DNA of 64,000 bases from Monocercomonoides exilis (lineage: Eukaryota; Preaxostyla; Oxymonadida; Polymastigidae): assembly GCA_001643675.2 (NCBI GenBank), contig LSRY02000027.1:439001-503000 (forward strand), written 5' to 3'. Both the position numbers and the translations under genes were made by a program. Each line of letters opens with the position of its first letter. Within the stretch, counting starts at the first letter, position 1. The notes under the pieces are model-generated. The model saw only the letters and a list, made by a program, of their open reading frames with translations. It did not search any database and was not told the DNA's origin. Below are positions 33,406-48,388 of this stretch, piece by piece.

Positions 33406-36400
33406 TTATTGCCTTTTTGGCTTCAAACTTTTGAGCTTGGAAATTTCATTTGGTGATCTTATTGATCGAACTTTCGATTCTCCAACAGGAGGAATATATG
33501 GAGGAAGTTCTCCTTTCACAGAATACAGCCATTGCTTTGTTGATGTTGCAACTGAAACAACACAATTACGTTCGCCTGCATATCGTGTGGGCAGGAATAC
33601 AACAGTAATGAAAGCTCTGCCTTTTTCGTCAAAAGTACCATCGCGTGGTTGCAGCATAAATTCCGCAGAAGCACCAGACCGAAAGATGGCATGGAACGGC
33701 ATTCCAGCATGTGATTCACTGGTGATTTTAATGACTCCATGCGTCTGCTGTCCGACAAGTGCAGTCAAAACTGGCCCTTCCAGTACATCATCAGGTGCAT
33801 TGGTGGCAGTCACCCAGATTGAATATCTCCATCTGCCGCCTCCAATTCTTGGAGATCGCTTCAAAATAACATTGACACGTGTACGCTGACAAGGCAGTGC
33901 CGGATGAAAAGTTACAGGCAGAGTAACAGAAGGAGTTGCAGCATTCATTGCCGAGTGGGCATTTGGAAGAGGATGAATTGGAGTTGTGACAGCAGAAGTG
34001 ACAGCCTCATCTGAACTTTGCACTTCGATTGTTATAAGCGAGCACAGAACCTCGTAAAAGGCAGACAGTTCATCCGCAGTAGGAGTCTCATCTTGCTCAA
34101 ATGATGAACCAAGTCGACCGCCAAGCGCCGTCCCGTCTCGCATGTTAGCAGCAGCTGTGATGTCTCTCTTTTCCTTCTCTTTCTCTTTCTCTTTTTCCTT
34201 TTCCTTTTCTTTATCCTGTGTCTGTTTTGAGGCACTTCCAGGTGTTGCATTTGTGGACTGCACATAATCTGACATGTCTCGATCAGCACCAGCAGCTTTC
34301 AATGCAAGTGTGCCAGTAAGCTCTTGCAGCTTCAAAAAATATGAAGGGAAGGAAGATAAACCCCGAGCAACGCAGTTGTTTATAAAGCCGAAAATGGTCG
34401 ACTTTGTAAGCACCAATCCGTTGAGAGGAAGAACAAAAGAACGAGACGTGGTCGTGCCTGTTTGGGTGATAACTGATAATGTTTGGTATTCGTGCGATCC
34501 TATCATTTCCATTGTGCTTGGTGCAAATGATGAATCTGAGTTCATTGCAGCATCTCCAAGCTCCTGTTTCTTTCTTTCTGTTGCATCCGATCCCATCACT
34601 TGGAGCGTCTGAGGCACCTGTGGGAAGAATACTTCAGAGATGCCCAGTACAGGCTGTGTCCACAGCAGCGGACGCTGCTCTGTGAAGATGCACTGAGTGC
34701 CAAGTGGATGTGACTGATCACCATATGCGCGTGTTATAATACGGCATCGACTGGTGATAAGGCGCGTGGGAGAAAACAGAATTGGCACTTGAAGGACACC
34801 CCTGCCTTCGACATGTATTTTTGTAACGGAGCGAAGAAGAATGGAAAACATTGTATTTTGCTGATAGACCTGATTCACACCAGGAGGAGGAGGTGAACCC
34901 ATCGCGTCTCCTCTTGAGGAGTCTTTTCCGCGCGCTGATTTGGCCAGCGGAGTCAGCTGCCCCGAAGAACCCGAAGCAGTCAGTGCCTGCAGCGCACTGC
35001 GTGAATTAGCTGCAGATACCCCAGCTGCTGGAGTTGTCGGCACAGACACCGATGGAGTGGTAGCACCGTGCGTGCCTGGAACAGGAGGCGAGCTTGATAC
35101 AGTTGAAGGGAACAAAGAAGTTCCTTGCATCGATGGCTGCAGAAGATCCAAGCGGATTGGATCGGACTCCAAAATGATGTCGCAGAAAATTGGATGAGCG
35201 AACGGGTTTGAGAAAGTGATAATTTTCGAAGAAGACTCTTGCATCTGGGCGATTATTTCGATATCTGGAAGGACTGTAGGGTGCTTTCCGTAACCTTTGG
35301 TGAGGAATGAAAATTGTCCTGCTTCCTTTGAAGATAGGGTGAGAATAGCTGTTTCTTCAGCTTCAATCATCGATGGCTGATACCTAACAAGCGCTTGTCC
35401 AATTCCGTGAGGCTCAACAGTGATTGCATTCATTGCCAAGTTCATTCTTGAGTTTTCTGTGGCTCTTGTAATCAAAATAGGATTTTTGCTGGAAGAGGAC
35501 TGCAACGAAGCTGTTGATGCAGCTGTTGAATTTGCCAGAGGAGACGAATTTGGATGCTGCGCAGTTGACATCGGAGGCTGAATCTGTGCTTGTTGACATA
35601 ACACCGAAAATGGAATACCCAACGGAGCAATCGTAAACACAGATGGATTGGTTGATTTGCACTCTAGCTGAATGGGCGTGGACAAAGGATTCTCCACTTC
35701 CACCAGTTGCAGAGCATTCATCCCAAGTTCGCACATCATCTCATCAAGTTCTGTTGGCTCAACATCATCGCACGTCAGACGGATGTTGTACAAGAAATCA
35801 CCAGTTGAAATAGAAGAGAAACAGATCGAGCCATCTTCTCCGTAATAATCGTTTTTGTCTTTCTCTGGCTCTTTGTTTTCATCTGCTTCTTCGTCTTCTC
35901 CGTTCGCATATCTGTCATTTTGCCCAAGAACTTCTGGCTTTTCTTCTTTCTCGTTTGTTTTCGTCTCTTCATTCCCATCATCACTCTTCTTCTTCTCTCT
36001 TCCTGTTGGATGGATAGGCGCGTATATCATTTCATAAGGAGCAGTTTGCTGCGGTTCGAGTGTGAAATATTTCGGTCCAGATAAAGCAGTTCCTCTGATC
36101 TTCACTTCAAACGTGACATTTTCCGTTTGCGATGGGTTGAATAGATTTATGCTCACTGCAACAGGAACACGCACTGTTGTTTCAATATCAATTGTATCTT
36201 CCACATTTGGCTGAGTGCAAATGACAGTCAAGTTGAACCACACACACTGATCATCATCAGTCACAAACATAATCTTTCCTTCCTCTTTGCCGCTGTGTGT
36301 AGAATAAACTGTGATTTCATAGTCTGATGTTCCATATCCGCTTCCACCAGTGCTGCCTCCAGTTGAAATTGAAGCAGGAGTTGAAATTGAGCCGAAAAGT

Positions 36401-39400
36401 GATGATTTCTTTGGTATTTTTGTGGGTGATGCAGGCTCTGGCTGAATGGTAGTGCTTTCATCTCCTCCGATACCATTGCCATTTCCTGCAGTTGATCCAT
36501 AAGAAGTGATGTCTCTTGGATAAACAGTCAAACGCGATTCACCACTGCACGATGTAACATCACAAACCACATTATATCTGCTTGGCACACCTGATGTGAT
36601 GGCTGGCACGCTTATCACTTTCTTCACCTCTTGCCTTGCGATACACTCAATTCTGATCTCTCCTTCAGGAAGTGGATCTTCACCCACTCCGCGCAGCAGA
36701 TAAACAGTTCTTTCTGTTCCAGGAACCATCTGGGGTGACCCTTGTGCTGTAGTGTTGACAAACACCAGCTCTGCTGTAGCATCGCACGCTTTGCGAGGCG
36801 CAAACTGGAGTGGATAGTTGACAGTGCTTCGCGGAGGTACACGCACAGCCTGCGGCCCTTTGAACACGCAGCTGGCTCCGTTGCCGCACTGCCCGTTGGT
36901 CGGGTTGATGTTCACGCGGACAAGCCACTCCTGAATGGTGTTGTTGACTATAGGAATATCCTGTGTGATCGGATGACGTGCAACTGCATTCATCTCCACG
37001 CTGCCCGAAGTGACTGGCATTTGTACTACGCCTTTCACATCAAAGACACGCAGATCAAGTGCTGAACGCAGTAGCAAGCGACAAGTGTATTCGCCTGCTT
37101 GCTTCGGATGGAATGTCAGAGGGAATTTTACAATTGATTGTGGTTGTGATTGTAACAAAGAGGATTGATTTGAAGAAGAAGAAGATGATGATGAAGAAGA
37201 AGAAGATGTGTTGTTCCCCATTCGCGTGCTATTAACAGTTGAAAGAGAGGCAGGAGTCTCACTTGATCTTCCTTTCTCAATGCTCCTTCGTATGTCGAGT
37301 GCCGTTTCCAAAACAATCGGAAACTCCTTTGGCGCAGAAAAGAACGGAGAAGAAAGCTCCACTTTGTACACCAATGACTGTCCAGGAGAAGGATAATGCG
37401 GCATAAGTGCATTGTCCAGCTGTGCTGAATCCAAGCGGAGTGACTCAAGCGCCCTGTTTTTGGTAGACAGGATGCAGTCGTGTGTGGTCGGAGTGTCTGG
37501 CAGTGAGGCAATGGTGAATGTGTCCATTGTACCTGGCATTGTGGCTGTGCCTTCCACTTCGACGGTAAACTCGCCCAACGCATCGTCGCGGAAGAAGATG
37601 CGGCAGGTTTGCACACCGAGGGTGATGGGAGTGAAGCGAACTTGGATGGATGCGCTGCCTCCAAACGGAAGAGACAGAGTTGTCGTGTTCAGGCGGAATG
37701 GAAGATAGTCAACTTTTTCAGCTACATTAAGAGAATGAGGGATGATGCTTGTTGAGTTCGAAGATGAAGCGGAGGATGAGGTAGATGACGAACTGGCTGA
37801 AGTGGAAGAGGAAAGCACAGGACTTTGAGATGATGCTTGCAGAGACTTCGGAGAGAGGGGTTTTCTCATTCTGTCTGGAGAAGAAGGAGATATTGGGTTG
37901 TATTTTGGTGTCATGTGATTTCTGTCAGACTTTGAAGGAGCAGGCGAAGAGGCAGACGCTGTTTGAGAAGATGCCGCTTCCACATCCTTCTTCGTGAGCA
38001 GCTTGGCAACGAGTGTGCAGTCAGAGGGATAAGGATTGGTCACCCTCACATCACAGCAGGTTGTGTTGTACAGAGCAGAAGTGACTGTATATCTCGCCAC
38101 TGGTTGTGGTGGAAGCACCGTCGTCTTCACACGAAAGGCCATTGGAGGCGTCTGAATTCCACTCTGGTTCTTTGGCAGCAGATAGAGATTGGCATACATC
38201 GGCTTTGAGAAGCGAGGCTTGGCAAACACCGTCAGTGTGCCTGTCTTGCCTGGCTCGATGACAAGAGTGGGCGACTGAAGATAGAAGTCAATGGGGATGT
38301 TGTGTTGCTTTGATGAATTTGAGCCAAAACTAGAAGAAGAAGAAGAAGAAGAGGCAGAGGAGGAAGAAGAAGATGAAGCTGACTGACTGTCAGAAGCAGT
38401 AACCAAAGATGCCATTGAAGACGATGTCGATACACTTCCTTGTTCGTTCTCTTCTTTTCCTCTGGCACTTGTTGACGATGAGTTTTCCTTTTCCTGATCA
38501 CGCTCCAGCCTCAGATTGTATGTGAGTGTGTAACGGCCAGGGTTGCTAACATCCACCGAAGTCGAAGACGATATACCAGCACACGTAGGTATCTCAATTG
38601 TTGTCTGCGGAAGGCAGTTCGGGAGCATCAGGTATAGCATGTACACAAACAGCAGCATCGCACGCGGATCCGGGTGGAGAATGTCTGCTTCAGTGAGGAT
38701 GCACTCCAGCCCCAGCTGCTTCACAGAGCTGATGATGCACGTTGCATTGCGCATCCTCTCCTGTGTCGATTGAGGCTTTTCTACAATCTTCATCTTCAGA
38801 AACGGAGCATGTGCACGAATTACATACAGCAGCACCACGCCGTCAGACAAGTCAGCTCCGAAGTTCATTACGAGATGCGGGCGTTTGGGGCTGTTGCGGA
38901 GGAAGTGGTAGCTCAGCCACTTCAGCAGAAGGATCTGAGGGGCAGAGTAGTAATTGGAGGATGCTATCTGCGAAAGAGAGCGGTGCGAGACAAGAGTGTC
39001 TGCCACGTGTGGGGGAAGAGAAATGGGCATCCCAAGCTGCCTGGCAATGTGTGCATTGCCTGGCGGAGATGAGCCGAGATTGTTCGAATGGCCGGTTTTA
39101 TCTCCTTTTGCATTCGAAGGAGAGTTCTGAGATGAAAGAGGAACTAGTTTGAGTCTGTTGCTTTTTTCTTTTTTTGTATTGTTGCCGCCAATTCCAGCTT
39201 GTCCTTCATTGTCTGCTCCAAGAGATAATCCGTTTGTTCCCTTGAATTTCTTCAAGTTGATTTTGGAGAACAAATAAAGCTTGAATATCTGAAAGGCCAG
39301 AAACGTCCAGGCACACGTCGACACGATGTCGAATGCCTCGTATATTTCCTGGTCTCTCTGGAGGGTGTACAGCACGTGGTTGTAGTCAGGGACAGGATAA

Positions 39401-42400
39401 TGGAAAACACTTGCTACGTAATTGTCTGTGCTGAAGCGGATGAAGTCTGAATGCGACAAGAAATGCTCCGCTTTCAACGGTGCAATGAGTGCTCCTTGTT
39501 CTTTGAAGAACACCAAGATCGACTCGTAGTGCCTCAACAGCACGTTGATACGCTCGCTGTGTGTGATTGTGCGGTGCATCTGCTGCTGAATCAGTGCAAG
39601 TGCAGCTGATGTGGGTGAAGAGCCTGCAATCGCCTCCATCGTTCCTCCCAAACTGGACATCACATCAGTCGCCCCACGATGCTTATCAAATGAATGGCGG
39701 AAGGATCCATTAAGCGCTTTCATTGCAACACTTTCGCTGTCCTTGAGCTTACTCCCAGCTGCAGATGAATATGGCATCATCCCTCCAACAGATGATATTG
39801 TCGCTCCTCTCGTTGCTCCTCTCGCTTTCCAGCCGTCTTTGCTTTCTGGTTTGCCCGATGCATTCAACACACTTCCTCGTGTCCCTGGTGCAGTCATCGG
39901 TACATTTTCATCAGCAGCCGAAGGGAACAGCCAGTCAGGGTTGAACTGTGTGGATGCTGTCTGAATCATCTCGCTTGTTGCTCTGCCAGCAATTGCATGC
40001 CCAACAAGTGACTCGATTGCCTCAATGATCGGAAAGCCGTTGAGTTCGATGGCTGAGCCAGGCCACGAGACAAGCTGTGTGGAGACAAGACATGCATTCA
40101 GGAACTTCACAATGATCGACGTGAGAGAAGAGGGAAAATGAGGAAGTCCAAATTGTCCACCAGAGGTCGACATGAACGAGCCATTGGGAAGCTGGCGTGA
40201 TGCTGTTGGTGCTGCTTCTGCTGCAGCAACAGCGGCGCGTGCAGCTGCCTGTGCAGCCAAATACTCTGGTGAGATCTCACTCGACACAGAAGATGCTCCT
40301 CCGCCTCGGACAACACCAGGCTTCATCTTCAGCTGCTCTGTGTCTGGCTGTGCTTGAGAGTTCAGAGAAAGAACAGGAACATTTCTGGTATTGCGATCTT
40401 CTCTTGCACCATCACGAGAAGCAGGATCAAGTGGAGAAGTGGAAGAAGAAGAAGAAGATGATGATGATGAAGGGAACGAGCCACTTTGTCCAACACCAGC
40501 AGCAACAAGACCAGAGCTGACAGCGCCAGACATCAAAGACTCTCCATCTATTCCAGATGGATCCTCTTTCAAATACGGGCATGTATCAATCTTATCTTGG
40601 ACAATGCGGTTGAGGCGGTAGGTGGATAGATAAAAGCCAGATGTGGTGAAGATATCGTTATCAGCAATAGCGTGCACAACCAGCGGGAAGGGATTCGCAA
40701 AGGCATCGAAGAAAGTGATTGTGGTGGAGAATGAAGTGGATTTCTTTGAAGTGAAGAAGATCTCAGCAACCGTTGTCTGCTTGTTGAGGGAGAGGACAAC
40801 ACCTTCAGGAAACGTGATTTTCAAAGGAAGCATCGCAGTGTCTGAGGGAAGCTGGCAATGGAGCTCAATGTTCTCGTACCCGACATTGCGTATGGTCACT
40901 CTTGATTTCGAGGTAAATCCTAATGGAACAGGCGGCAGGATGACTTCCTTTGGCTCAAAGACAAGCATCGGAGGGATGCCCAGTGCAGACACCTGCACGG
41001 AGCAGTACTGTTTTGTGTCGTCGTTCAGATAGAAGGGGATGGTCAGGTCATACGGGCGAGCCTCGTTGGGGAAGAAGGACACGACACACTCAGCTTCCCC
41101 TCCGCTGAGCAGAATGCCTTCCATTGGAGATATCTGGAACACACCAGCAGAAGAAGCATCGTCAAGCTCTCCCAGTCGCACGCTCCATTTCAGTGGCTTG
41201 GAGTCGCTGTTGTGGAGGACAACAGATTGCTTGTGGAGTGGTTTTGAAAGAGAAGACATCACCCGGGGACCAAAGGCGATGGTGCGTGGTGTGATGGTCA
41301 GTGTGGCAGGCACTGCACGCGCAGTCACTGGCTTTGTAAGTGAAAGAGAGGAGGATTCAGACTGGTTGGCAGAGTGCATGAAGAAGAGAGGGAAGTCGTA
41401 GCTCTCCAAACAGCTCGCAGTGAACATCAGATCCAGCTGGAGGATCGAAGACGGCTGGATCTCAATCTGATAGGCAGTCAGCTCTTCTGCACTTGGTGTG
41501 GCTGAAGCGGAGTTACCTGAAAACAGAGCTTGGGTGTTTGCTGCTGCTGAACCAGTCACTTTTTGATCTTTGCTCTTTTTGGCTCTTTTGCTTCTGACAA
41601 AAGAAGACGATTGTTTCATCAGCGTTTCTTTACCTTTTGAAGCAGGCTGCTCAATTCTCACTTTTCTTTCTGCCGTTCCATCTTTTCTTTTTATCTCATT
41701 CAATTTCATTTCAATGCCTGGAACCGTGTTCTGTCTGGCAGAAACAGGGAAATCACCTGAAATCGATCTCACTGAATGCCCCACTCCATCTGTTGCCAGC
41801 TGAGGCTGCCCAAACGCAGACAAGCCGATGGACTGTGGAGAAGTGCCGAGATAATCCACACAGCCCTGAAGAGGCTGATGATACGAGTCAAATGCACCAA
41901 CCCCGTTCCACTTGCCCCACACGTCAGAGGAGGAGGAGGCTGTGCTAAATAAAGCTGATGCGGAAGAAGATGAGGAGGAGGGAGAGAGGATGGTGGATTG
42001 GATGAGCGACGAGGAGCCAGAGGCAGACGAGGATGAAGATGACGGCACAGAAAATGACTGGTCGTATGAAGGAGGATACAAAAACTGTTGTGATTTGTTT
42101 CGGCGAGCGTCTGAATCACTTGGTGAGCTCGCTTCATTTGCATCTTTGTCTCTCTGAAGTTCATCTTCATCGTCTCCATTTTCTTCTTCCTCCTCATTTT
42201 CCTCGTCTTCTTCCTCGCCATTGTAGTAATCTTCTTCTCCTGTGCCTTCTGTTCTGCTTTCAGTGAATTCGTTCTTTTCTTCATTCGTCTGCTCTTCTTC
42301 TGCCTCCTCGTCAATCTTCGATATCTTCACTTTTTTCAGATTTTCCTTGTTCTTTTGTTCTTTCTTCTTCATCTTCTTCAATCTCTGTTTTTCCCGTCTT

Positions 42401-45400
42401 TCTTCCAGTTTCCTTTTCAGTGCCTTCTCTCTTTCTCTCTCGTAGCTCTCCTTCGCAGCTTTCTCCCACCCCATTTCAATCTCCTTCTTCTTCTTCTCAT
42501 TCCCATCACTCAGCTTCAACAAGATAGCCTTCTTCAGATCAACCGGAATAGCCGACGGAGCAATCGGTGTGAGTGTGTTGTTTCTGTGTTCCCGCAGCAT
42601 CGACTGGAAGTGCGACAGCTGCGACGCCGGCCGCCCAACACGGGACGGAGACTCAGACTCCAACGCTGTGGGCGACTGGGAACTTGGATGGTGCGACGAA
42701 AGCGCCGAGACTGCCCCGCCTGCTCGCTCCTTCTGCATCAGAGTGAATTCTGGATGAGATGACAGATCACAATACAACACAGCCGTGATTGAGCCTGTGT
42801 TGGTCAGTGTAACACGCTTCTTCTCTCTGTTTCCCAACACAACATCGCCAAACTCTATTGCGCTTTCGATGATCTCCACATTCGGCTCCAGCGCCTCTGC
42901 CGTCACTGGCAGCGAGAGCTGGTTGCTTCCTCTGACAGACACGTTCAGCCACTCGCTGATCTTGCAGTTGGCAGCTGAACGAAGTGCGAGTGTCAACAAT
43001 GCTGTCCCACCAACAGGAACAACGCCAGTCTGTGGAGACACAATCAACACACTGCTTGTTGCCTCCACAAAGAACACTGCATCGATCTTCCCTGTGTTCT
43101 TCAGTGTGGCATGCTTAATCACTTCTGCTCCCACTGCAAACGCACCAAAGTCGATCTGCTTCTCCACAAACTCCACTTTCCCTTCTGGCACCTCTCCAAA
43201 TATGCGCAGATTGCGATCACCGCCTCCATCCACATGCATCGTGCAGAGTGTCGAATAGCTTGCTGGTGGCTGTGGAAGCGACGTTGGGTCGAATGTGACT
43301 GTGACGGTGATTGAGGAGAATGGAGGAACCTGCCCTCTCTGCGGAGTGATGAAGAAGCAGTCGTTTCTGAGTGTCAGTTCTTTTGACTCCGCTCCCATTT
43401 TTTGTTTGGCTTTGATCTGCTTCTCTCTCATCTCGATCTCTCTCATCAGAGCATTTGGTGAGTGTGGCAGCGTCAGCGAAGCAGGTGTGCTGCTGCTGGC
43501 ATTTCCCCTTGTTGGTGTTGGCGTTGTTGATGATACTGTTGCTGTTGTTGTGTTTCTGCCCATCTCATTCGTGTCATTCCACCCCAGTGATGACTCCAGC
43601 CCGCTCTGCAGATCCATCGGCTGGCACGGCCTCAGCTTGTGGTAGTCCACCGGCTGTCCGTCTTTCCTCCGCCCTCCGCCTGCAAAGATACCTTCCACCA
43701 CACAGGGCGAGGTGTGGTCGCGCTCCCACTCGAAGTCGGCGGGGTGGTTGCCTGGATTGGTCACAGTGATGGTCTCCACCGCAGTGGATGAGAGGTTTGT
43801 GGATGGGAAGGACAAGAGCAGCTCATTCGTGGACAGCTCAAGTGAAATCGGGATGGCTTCTGCTTTGACAGTAACATTGAACACATTCGCTCCGTTGATC
43901 TGCACCAGAATCTGCGCTGAGAATGTCTGTGCAATCTGCGAGACGAAGACGATGTCGAAGCCAGCCATCGCGTTTGGTGGGATGATCTGTGTGGTTGGCG
44001 TGGACATCTGCAGCTCGGCGTTGATGATCGACAGGGTGGCAGACACATTTGAGGACAGATCATTTGCCAGGTTGAGCGAGCGCACAGAACGTGAATACAC
44101 ACACACTTTGCCAAAGTCGATGACTCTTGCTCCGATCGACAGAAGAGACACGTCCTGCGGCGACAGCGCCATCTTCACCTCTTTCATCTCCACCGCTGTG
44201 GTCGGTGCTGACTTGTACTTGTGCTTCACCAGCCGCAGCGTGTCTGTCAGCTGCGGGCGCACTTTTGGCTTCGCGACTGTTTCAGTCTTGTGCTGCGAGA
44301 GAGTGAAGAGAGGCTCGTCCTTCGCCGGCGGCAGACGCGGCTCTTCGTTCTCAGGCGCCACAACTGTGCTGAGTGTGGCCAGTCCGAGCTCTTTGTCGCC
44401 GAAGGGGTCGTAATGAGTGGGCACTATATCCTTCTCAGGATGCCCTTCCTTAACCTCCTGCGGCACTTGCCTCCCGATGCCCCGCACTATCGCTGGCAGC
44501 CCCCTCTCCATCACCACTCCCTCACACGCCATGTGCTTCTTCTTCTTCTTCATTGTCATCGTCTCCTGACTGTCTCCACTCTGCTCAGCATCTGATGACT
44601 CTGTTGTTGAAAGGAGTGTGGTGATCTTCCTCTGCTGTTGCGATGTGCGAAGGAAGTCGGTGTATCTCTGTTTGTTTGCCTCGTATTCAGCAGCAGACAC
44701 AAACCTCCCCTTTTTTCGTGAGGATGCTTCGGCAGAGCTGCTGAGCGTCTGCTTTGAGCCAACTGTTTGGTTGAGTGTTGTGTCTATTGATTCATACAGC
44801 GGCAGCGTCTGCGCCTGCGACTCTGCCAGCTTCTTCAGATCTTCTTTCAGAAAAGTGTGGAGATGCTTCCTTCGCTCCACATCGAACTCGCGCGGCGTGG
44901 ATGCAGAAAGAGACTGCCGCTTAGCCACATTCTCTTCCGTCTGCTGTGTCTGCTGTTGCTGAGACTGTTGAGAATCGTCGATGAATTTTGGAGTGGTTTG
45001 GAAGTCTTCACGTGAGCGGAGTGTGCCTGCTGGAAACGCCCTTCTCTTTTGGAAGTCAGACGGCGCTGCTGTTATCACCCCTCCGGTCTGTGCAATGCTC
45101 GCCTTGGACATCAGCTGCCGCCCAAATGGAGTGGAAAGAGAGACAGAAGAGGAGGACGAGTCTGCAAGCGCTGGAAGGATTGAGGTTGGCGGTAACGGTG
45201 GTGAATGGTAAATGAAATGAAATTATTTATTTTTATTTTTTAAATTTTTTTTCAAAAAGAATCAAAAAATAGAATTTAAATATAAAATTAAATGAATAAT
45301 GAAAAATTAAAAAGGAATTAAAAAAACAGACCTTTTGAACCAGATCTACTTGTTTGTGTTAAAGACTGATTAGTTCTTCCAGTCATCAGAATTGACAGCG

Positions 45401-47465
45401 GAGAAGTGGCCAAAGAGCTTTTTCCCGAAGCATTCGATAGAACAGAACTCTTTGTCGCGTGTATGTCCACTCCCAGTTCGTCCATCAGAGAGACCTCTGC
45501 CTTCAAAATAGACACAGCCGGGAGTGGAGTGATGGTTTTGCCATAGCACTGGATCCCGATGGGCTTCGCACCTCCGCACAATTGCATCTTCAGCAGCTGC
45601 TCGAACTCGCCCAGCTGCCCAGGGCTGAACGTGACACGGACACTCACAATGTGCTGCGGTGCGATGCGGCCTTGGCTTGGCGAGGCAGAAAAGAAGGGCA
45701 CTTTCTGGAACGAGAAAGGCACAGACAGGTCGGGCGTGTCGTTCCGCAGCTGCACAACAGCGTCTGCTCGGTCATTCAGAAAGCAGTTGCCAAAGTCGAT
45801 CACCTGCTTGTCCACCACCACCTGTGGGCGGAGCACCCTGCCTTTCAGACACAGCTGCGTGCACTGCCCTGTCTCTGCCACCTCAATCGTCGCCTTCACA
45901 TTCACATCTTCGCCTTCGATGCGGTGGCCAGGCACCACGTCCTTTGTCATCCCCAGCGGAGGCGGGGCGAATGTGATGGCAACTGGAATCGACGAGCACG
46001 AAGACACTGAGCCGATCATCGGGTCGAACAAGATGTGCTTGGTGGTGGTGCGCTTAGAAATCAGCTGCGCATATGCCTCGCTCGAAATGTCTGTCTCTGT
46101 CAGCGTTATCCTCTCGCGCGGACGCGGAAGCTCTCCCGATGCCCTCAACTGCGCAGTCGGCTGGCGCTTTTGGGAGGCTGAAGTTGGCTGTGAATATGCT
46201 GCTTCATTTGCTGGAGCTGTGGTTTCTTCTATTTGCAGTGGGCGTGTTTTTTTGCCCTTCTTGTTTGTTCCTAACGCTGCTCCTTTTGTTCGATTCGTTT
46301 TAGGAGATGTTTGAGGAGATGACAAATTTCGGCTGCCAGAAGGTGCTTGCGAAGATCTTAAAGGAGATTCACCTCGAGTAGCCGATGAAGATGATGAAGA
46401 TGATGCAGACGAGGAAGGTTGAAGCGAAGCAAAAGCAGAAGCAGAAGCGTTCGGAAATGTTGATGAATTGCTTGGTGGAGTTGATGAGTAGACTATCAGC
46501 GATAATTCCTTTGAGCGGCGGCTTAACGTGAAAGAAGAAGGCTGAGGTCCTTCATTCATCAACAGCGTATTTACAGTTTTTTTCTCTCCATAAAATAGGG
46601 ATCCAAAGTTAATTTCGGTAATAGAATTAGATGCATTTGATGGATAAACAAGATCAACTTTTTGTTGCATGATATTTCCTGTGACGAGAAGGAATCCATG
46701 ATTTCCGTTATACTTTTCAATTGAAGGAGAGTCAAGGGGGCTTGTCAATCCATTTGTACACTTAACCGGAATCGAAATTTTTATTGGGCCAACTGTTCGA
46801 GCTTGTAATTCAACGCGAACTTTCATTACTGATGAAGGGCGATACGAAGACTGAATTCCATAAAATCCATCTTTTTCAAAATCAGATTCTTGAGATTCAT
46901 TACTGATTGTTGACTTTTCAAATAACAAAGGTTCGTTTGCTCCAAGATCGGAAACAGGAAGCAATGTTCCGCTTGATGGTGTAATCCTTAGAATTTCCTC
47001 ACAACCAGACAAATCAAAAGAGAAGTCTCCTTGTCTCGTTCCAGCATTCCATATGCGCAAATATTTAGATGTACATGAATTTAAAGAAACATTTCCAAAA
47101 TCTGTACCAGCGTCCCACATTATATTTGCCATTTTTGGAAATGCTTTGCAAAGAATGCAAATATCTAATGATTGAGTGATATCAGTTTTGTTCAATCCTT
47201 CAGATGATATTAAAATTGATGTTTCAATTTCTCTTTCATCCTTGCAGTGAAATATAGCAGTTATTACATGTTTCATACCAGGAGCAATTGTTATTAATTT
47301 ATGCACATCAAGAATTTCAAATTGAGGATTTTCTGGCATATGAATCTTCAAATTCATAGGCCTCGGAGATGTGTTTTGTATGCATAAATTTTCCTGATAT
47401 GTTACCCCTTGTAAAACATCTCGAAAAATTAGTTCTGATGGGGAAATATCATAACCGTTTTTCAT
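33406..47465 (-). CDS. CFAP47: Giant CFAP47-like axonemal protein
   Basis: Exons 45332-47465 and 33406-45170 flank a 161-nt intron (GTCTGT donor; the first AG in it is the acceptor TTCCAG; phase 1), giving 4632 aa, against about 3187 for human CFAP47. Repeated ASH/MSP-like beta domains are seen (PSELIFRDVLQGVTYQENL, GARVIDFGKVCVYSRSVRSL, KQIDFGAFAVGAEVIKHATL, ESAIEFGDVVLGNREKKRVT and others). A single calponin-homology domain lies near residues 2785-2890 (LLLKWLSYHFLRNSPKRPHL, MNFGADLSDGVVLLYVIRAH). This combination distinguishes CFAP47 from HYDIN, which lacks the CH domain. The extra length comes from poly-Ser, an acidic/Lys-rich insert near 41900-42500 and an (EK)n tract near 34160-34210. 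CFAP47 is needed for motile flagella in animals. The start at 47465 gives a good first ASH domain. Confidence 0.8.
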
Positions 47466-48388
47466 TACTGATCTTATAAGTAATTTTTATATTGAAAATA
47501 TCTATTGACAATTGGAAACGAAAGTATTTAAGAATATGAAGATTGGAGTACCAATTTGGCAGCTAACTGTTTCAAGAATATTTGAAGTATTTTTGATGTT
47601 TATGGAATAAGTTATTTTTGTTTTATTTTTATTTTGTCTCCACAAACTTATTGATAAAAGATTGTTTTTTGATTTGCAAATTGATTACTTAAAAAAATTG
47701 AGACTGGGTAACTGACTGACTTTGACTTGAAAAAAAGTAATATAAGCTCAAATTTTTGCAATTATGAAAAAACCTTAGATTTATTCCATTCATTTTCTGC
47801 AATCATATCATTACACATCAACCAGAACAATGCAAAAAATTACTGAAAAATTCTAAAATTTAGAAAAAAATTTTTGAAAATGTTGAATGGAACAAAATTC
47901 ATAAATCAAAATATTTTTTCCCATATTCTTCTCATTGATTCACAATTATTTCTCAAAAATTTTGAATCAAAGACTATTGAAAGAAAGTGCATTGATCTTT
48001 AAAAATATATAAGCAATACTAACCAATCTGTCTATCAATCTGTAACAATTTCTCTCTCTCTTTTCTCTTTCTCTTTTTGCATTTTGCATTTTACATCTTG
48101 CATTTTGAACGGGGAAATGGAGTGTGCTGCTTGGTTTATGCTCAGAGCACGGGTGCTGGCATTCATTGTGTGCTATTTGATTTTTGTTGTTGTGATGTTA
48201 CTTGGGATTATGAATTTCTGATTTATTGTGATTTGCCTTTCTCACACTTTTATTTATTTATTTATTTATTAATTCATTCTTGCCATGCAACATGGCTGAT
48301 GATTGTTTTGACAATTCTCCAATTTTGATTCTTGCTTTGATTCTTGTTTTTGATATGCGTTCTTTTGTACTGTGTGCTCTGTTTGCAG
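47466..48388. other. Spacer 5' of CFAP47
   Basis: Mostly AT-rich. A short higher-GC patch at about 48100-48230 might be an upstream exon of the SPRY-like fragment, but I cannot show it. Confidence 0.4.

Noticed and set aside
34160-34215. CTTTTC repeat as a separate microsatellite locus
   Set aside because: It is the coding sequence of an EK repeat in CFAP47 and stays in frame.
33395-45215. Many plus-strand ORFs of 60-230 codons opposite CFAP47
   Set aside because: All lie antisense to one continuous minus-strand frame of 3900 codons with recognisable domains.
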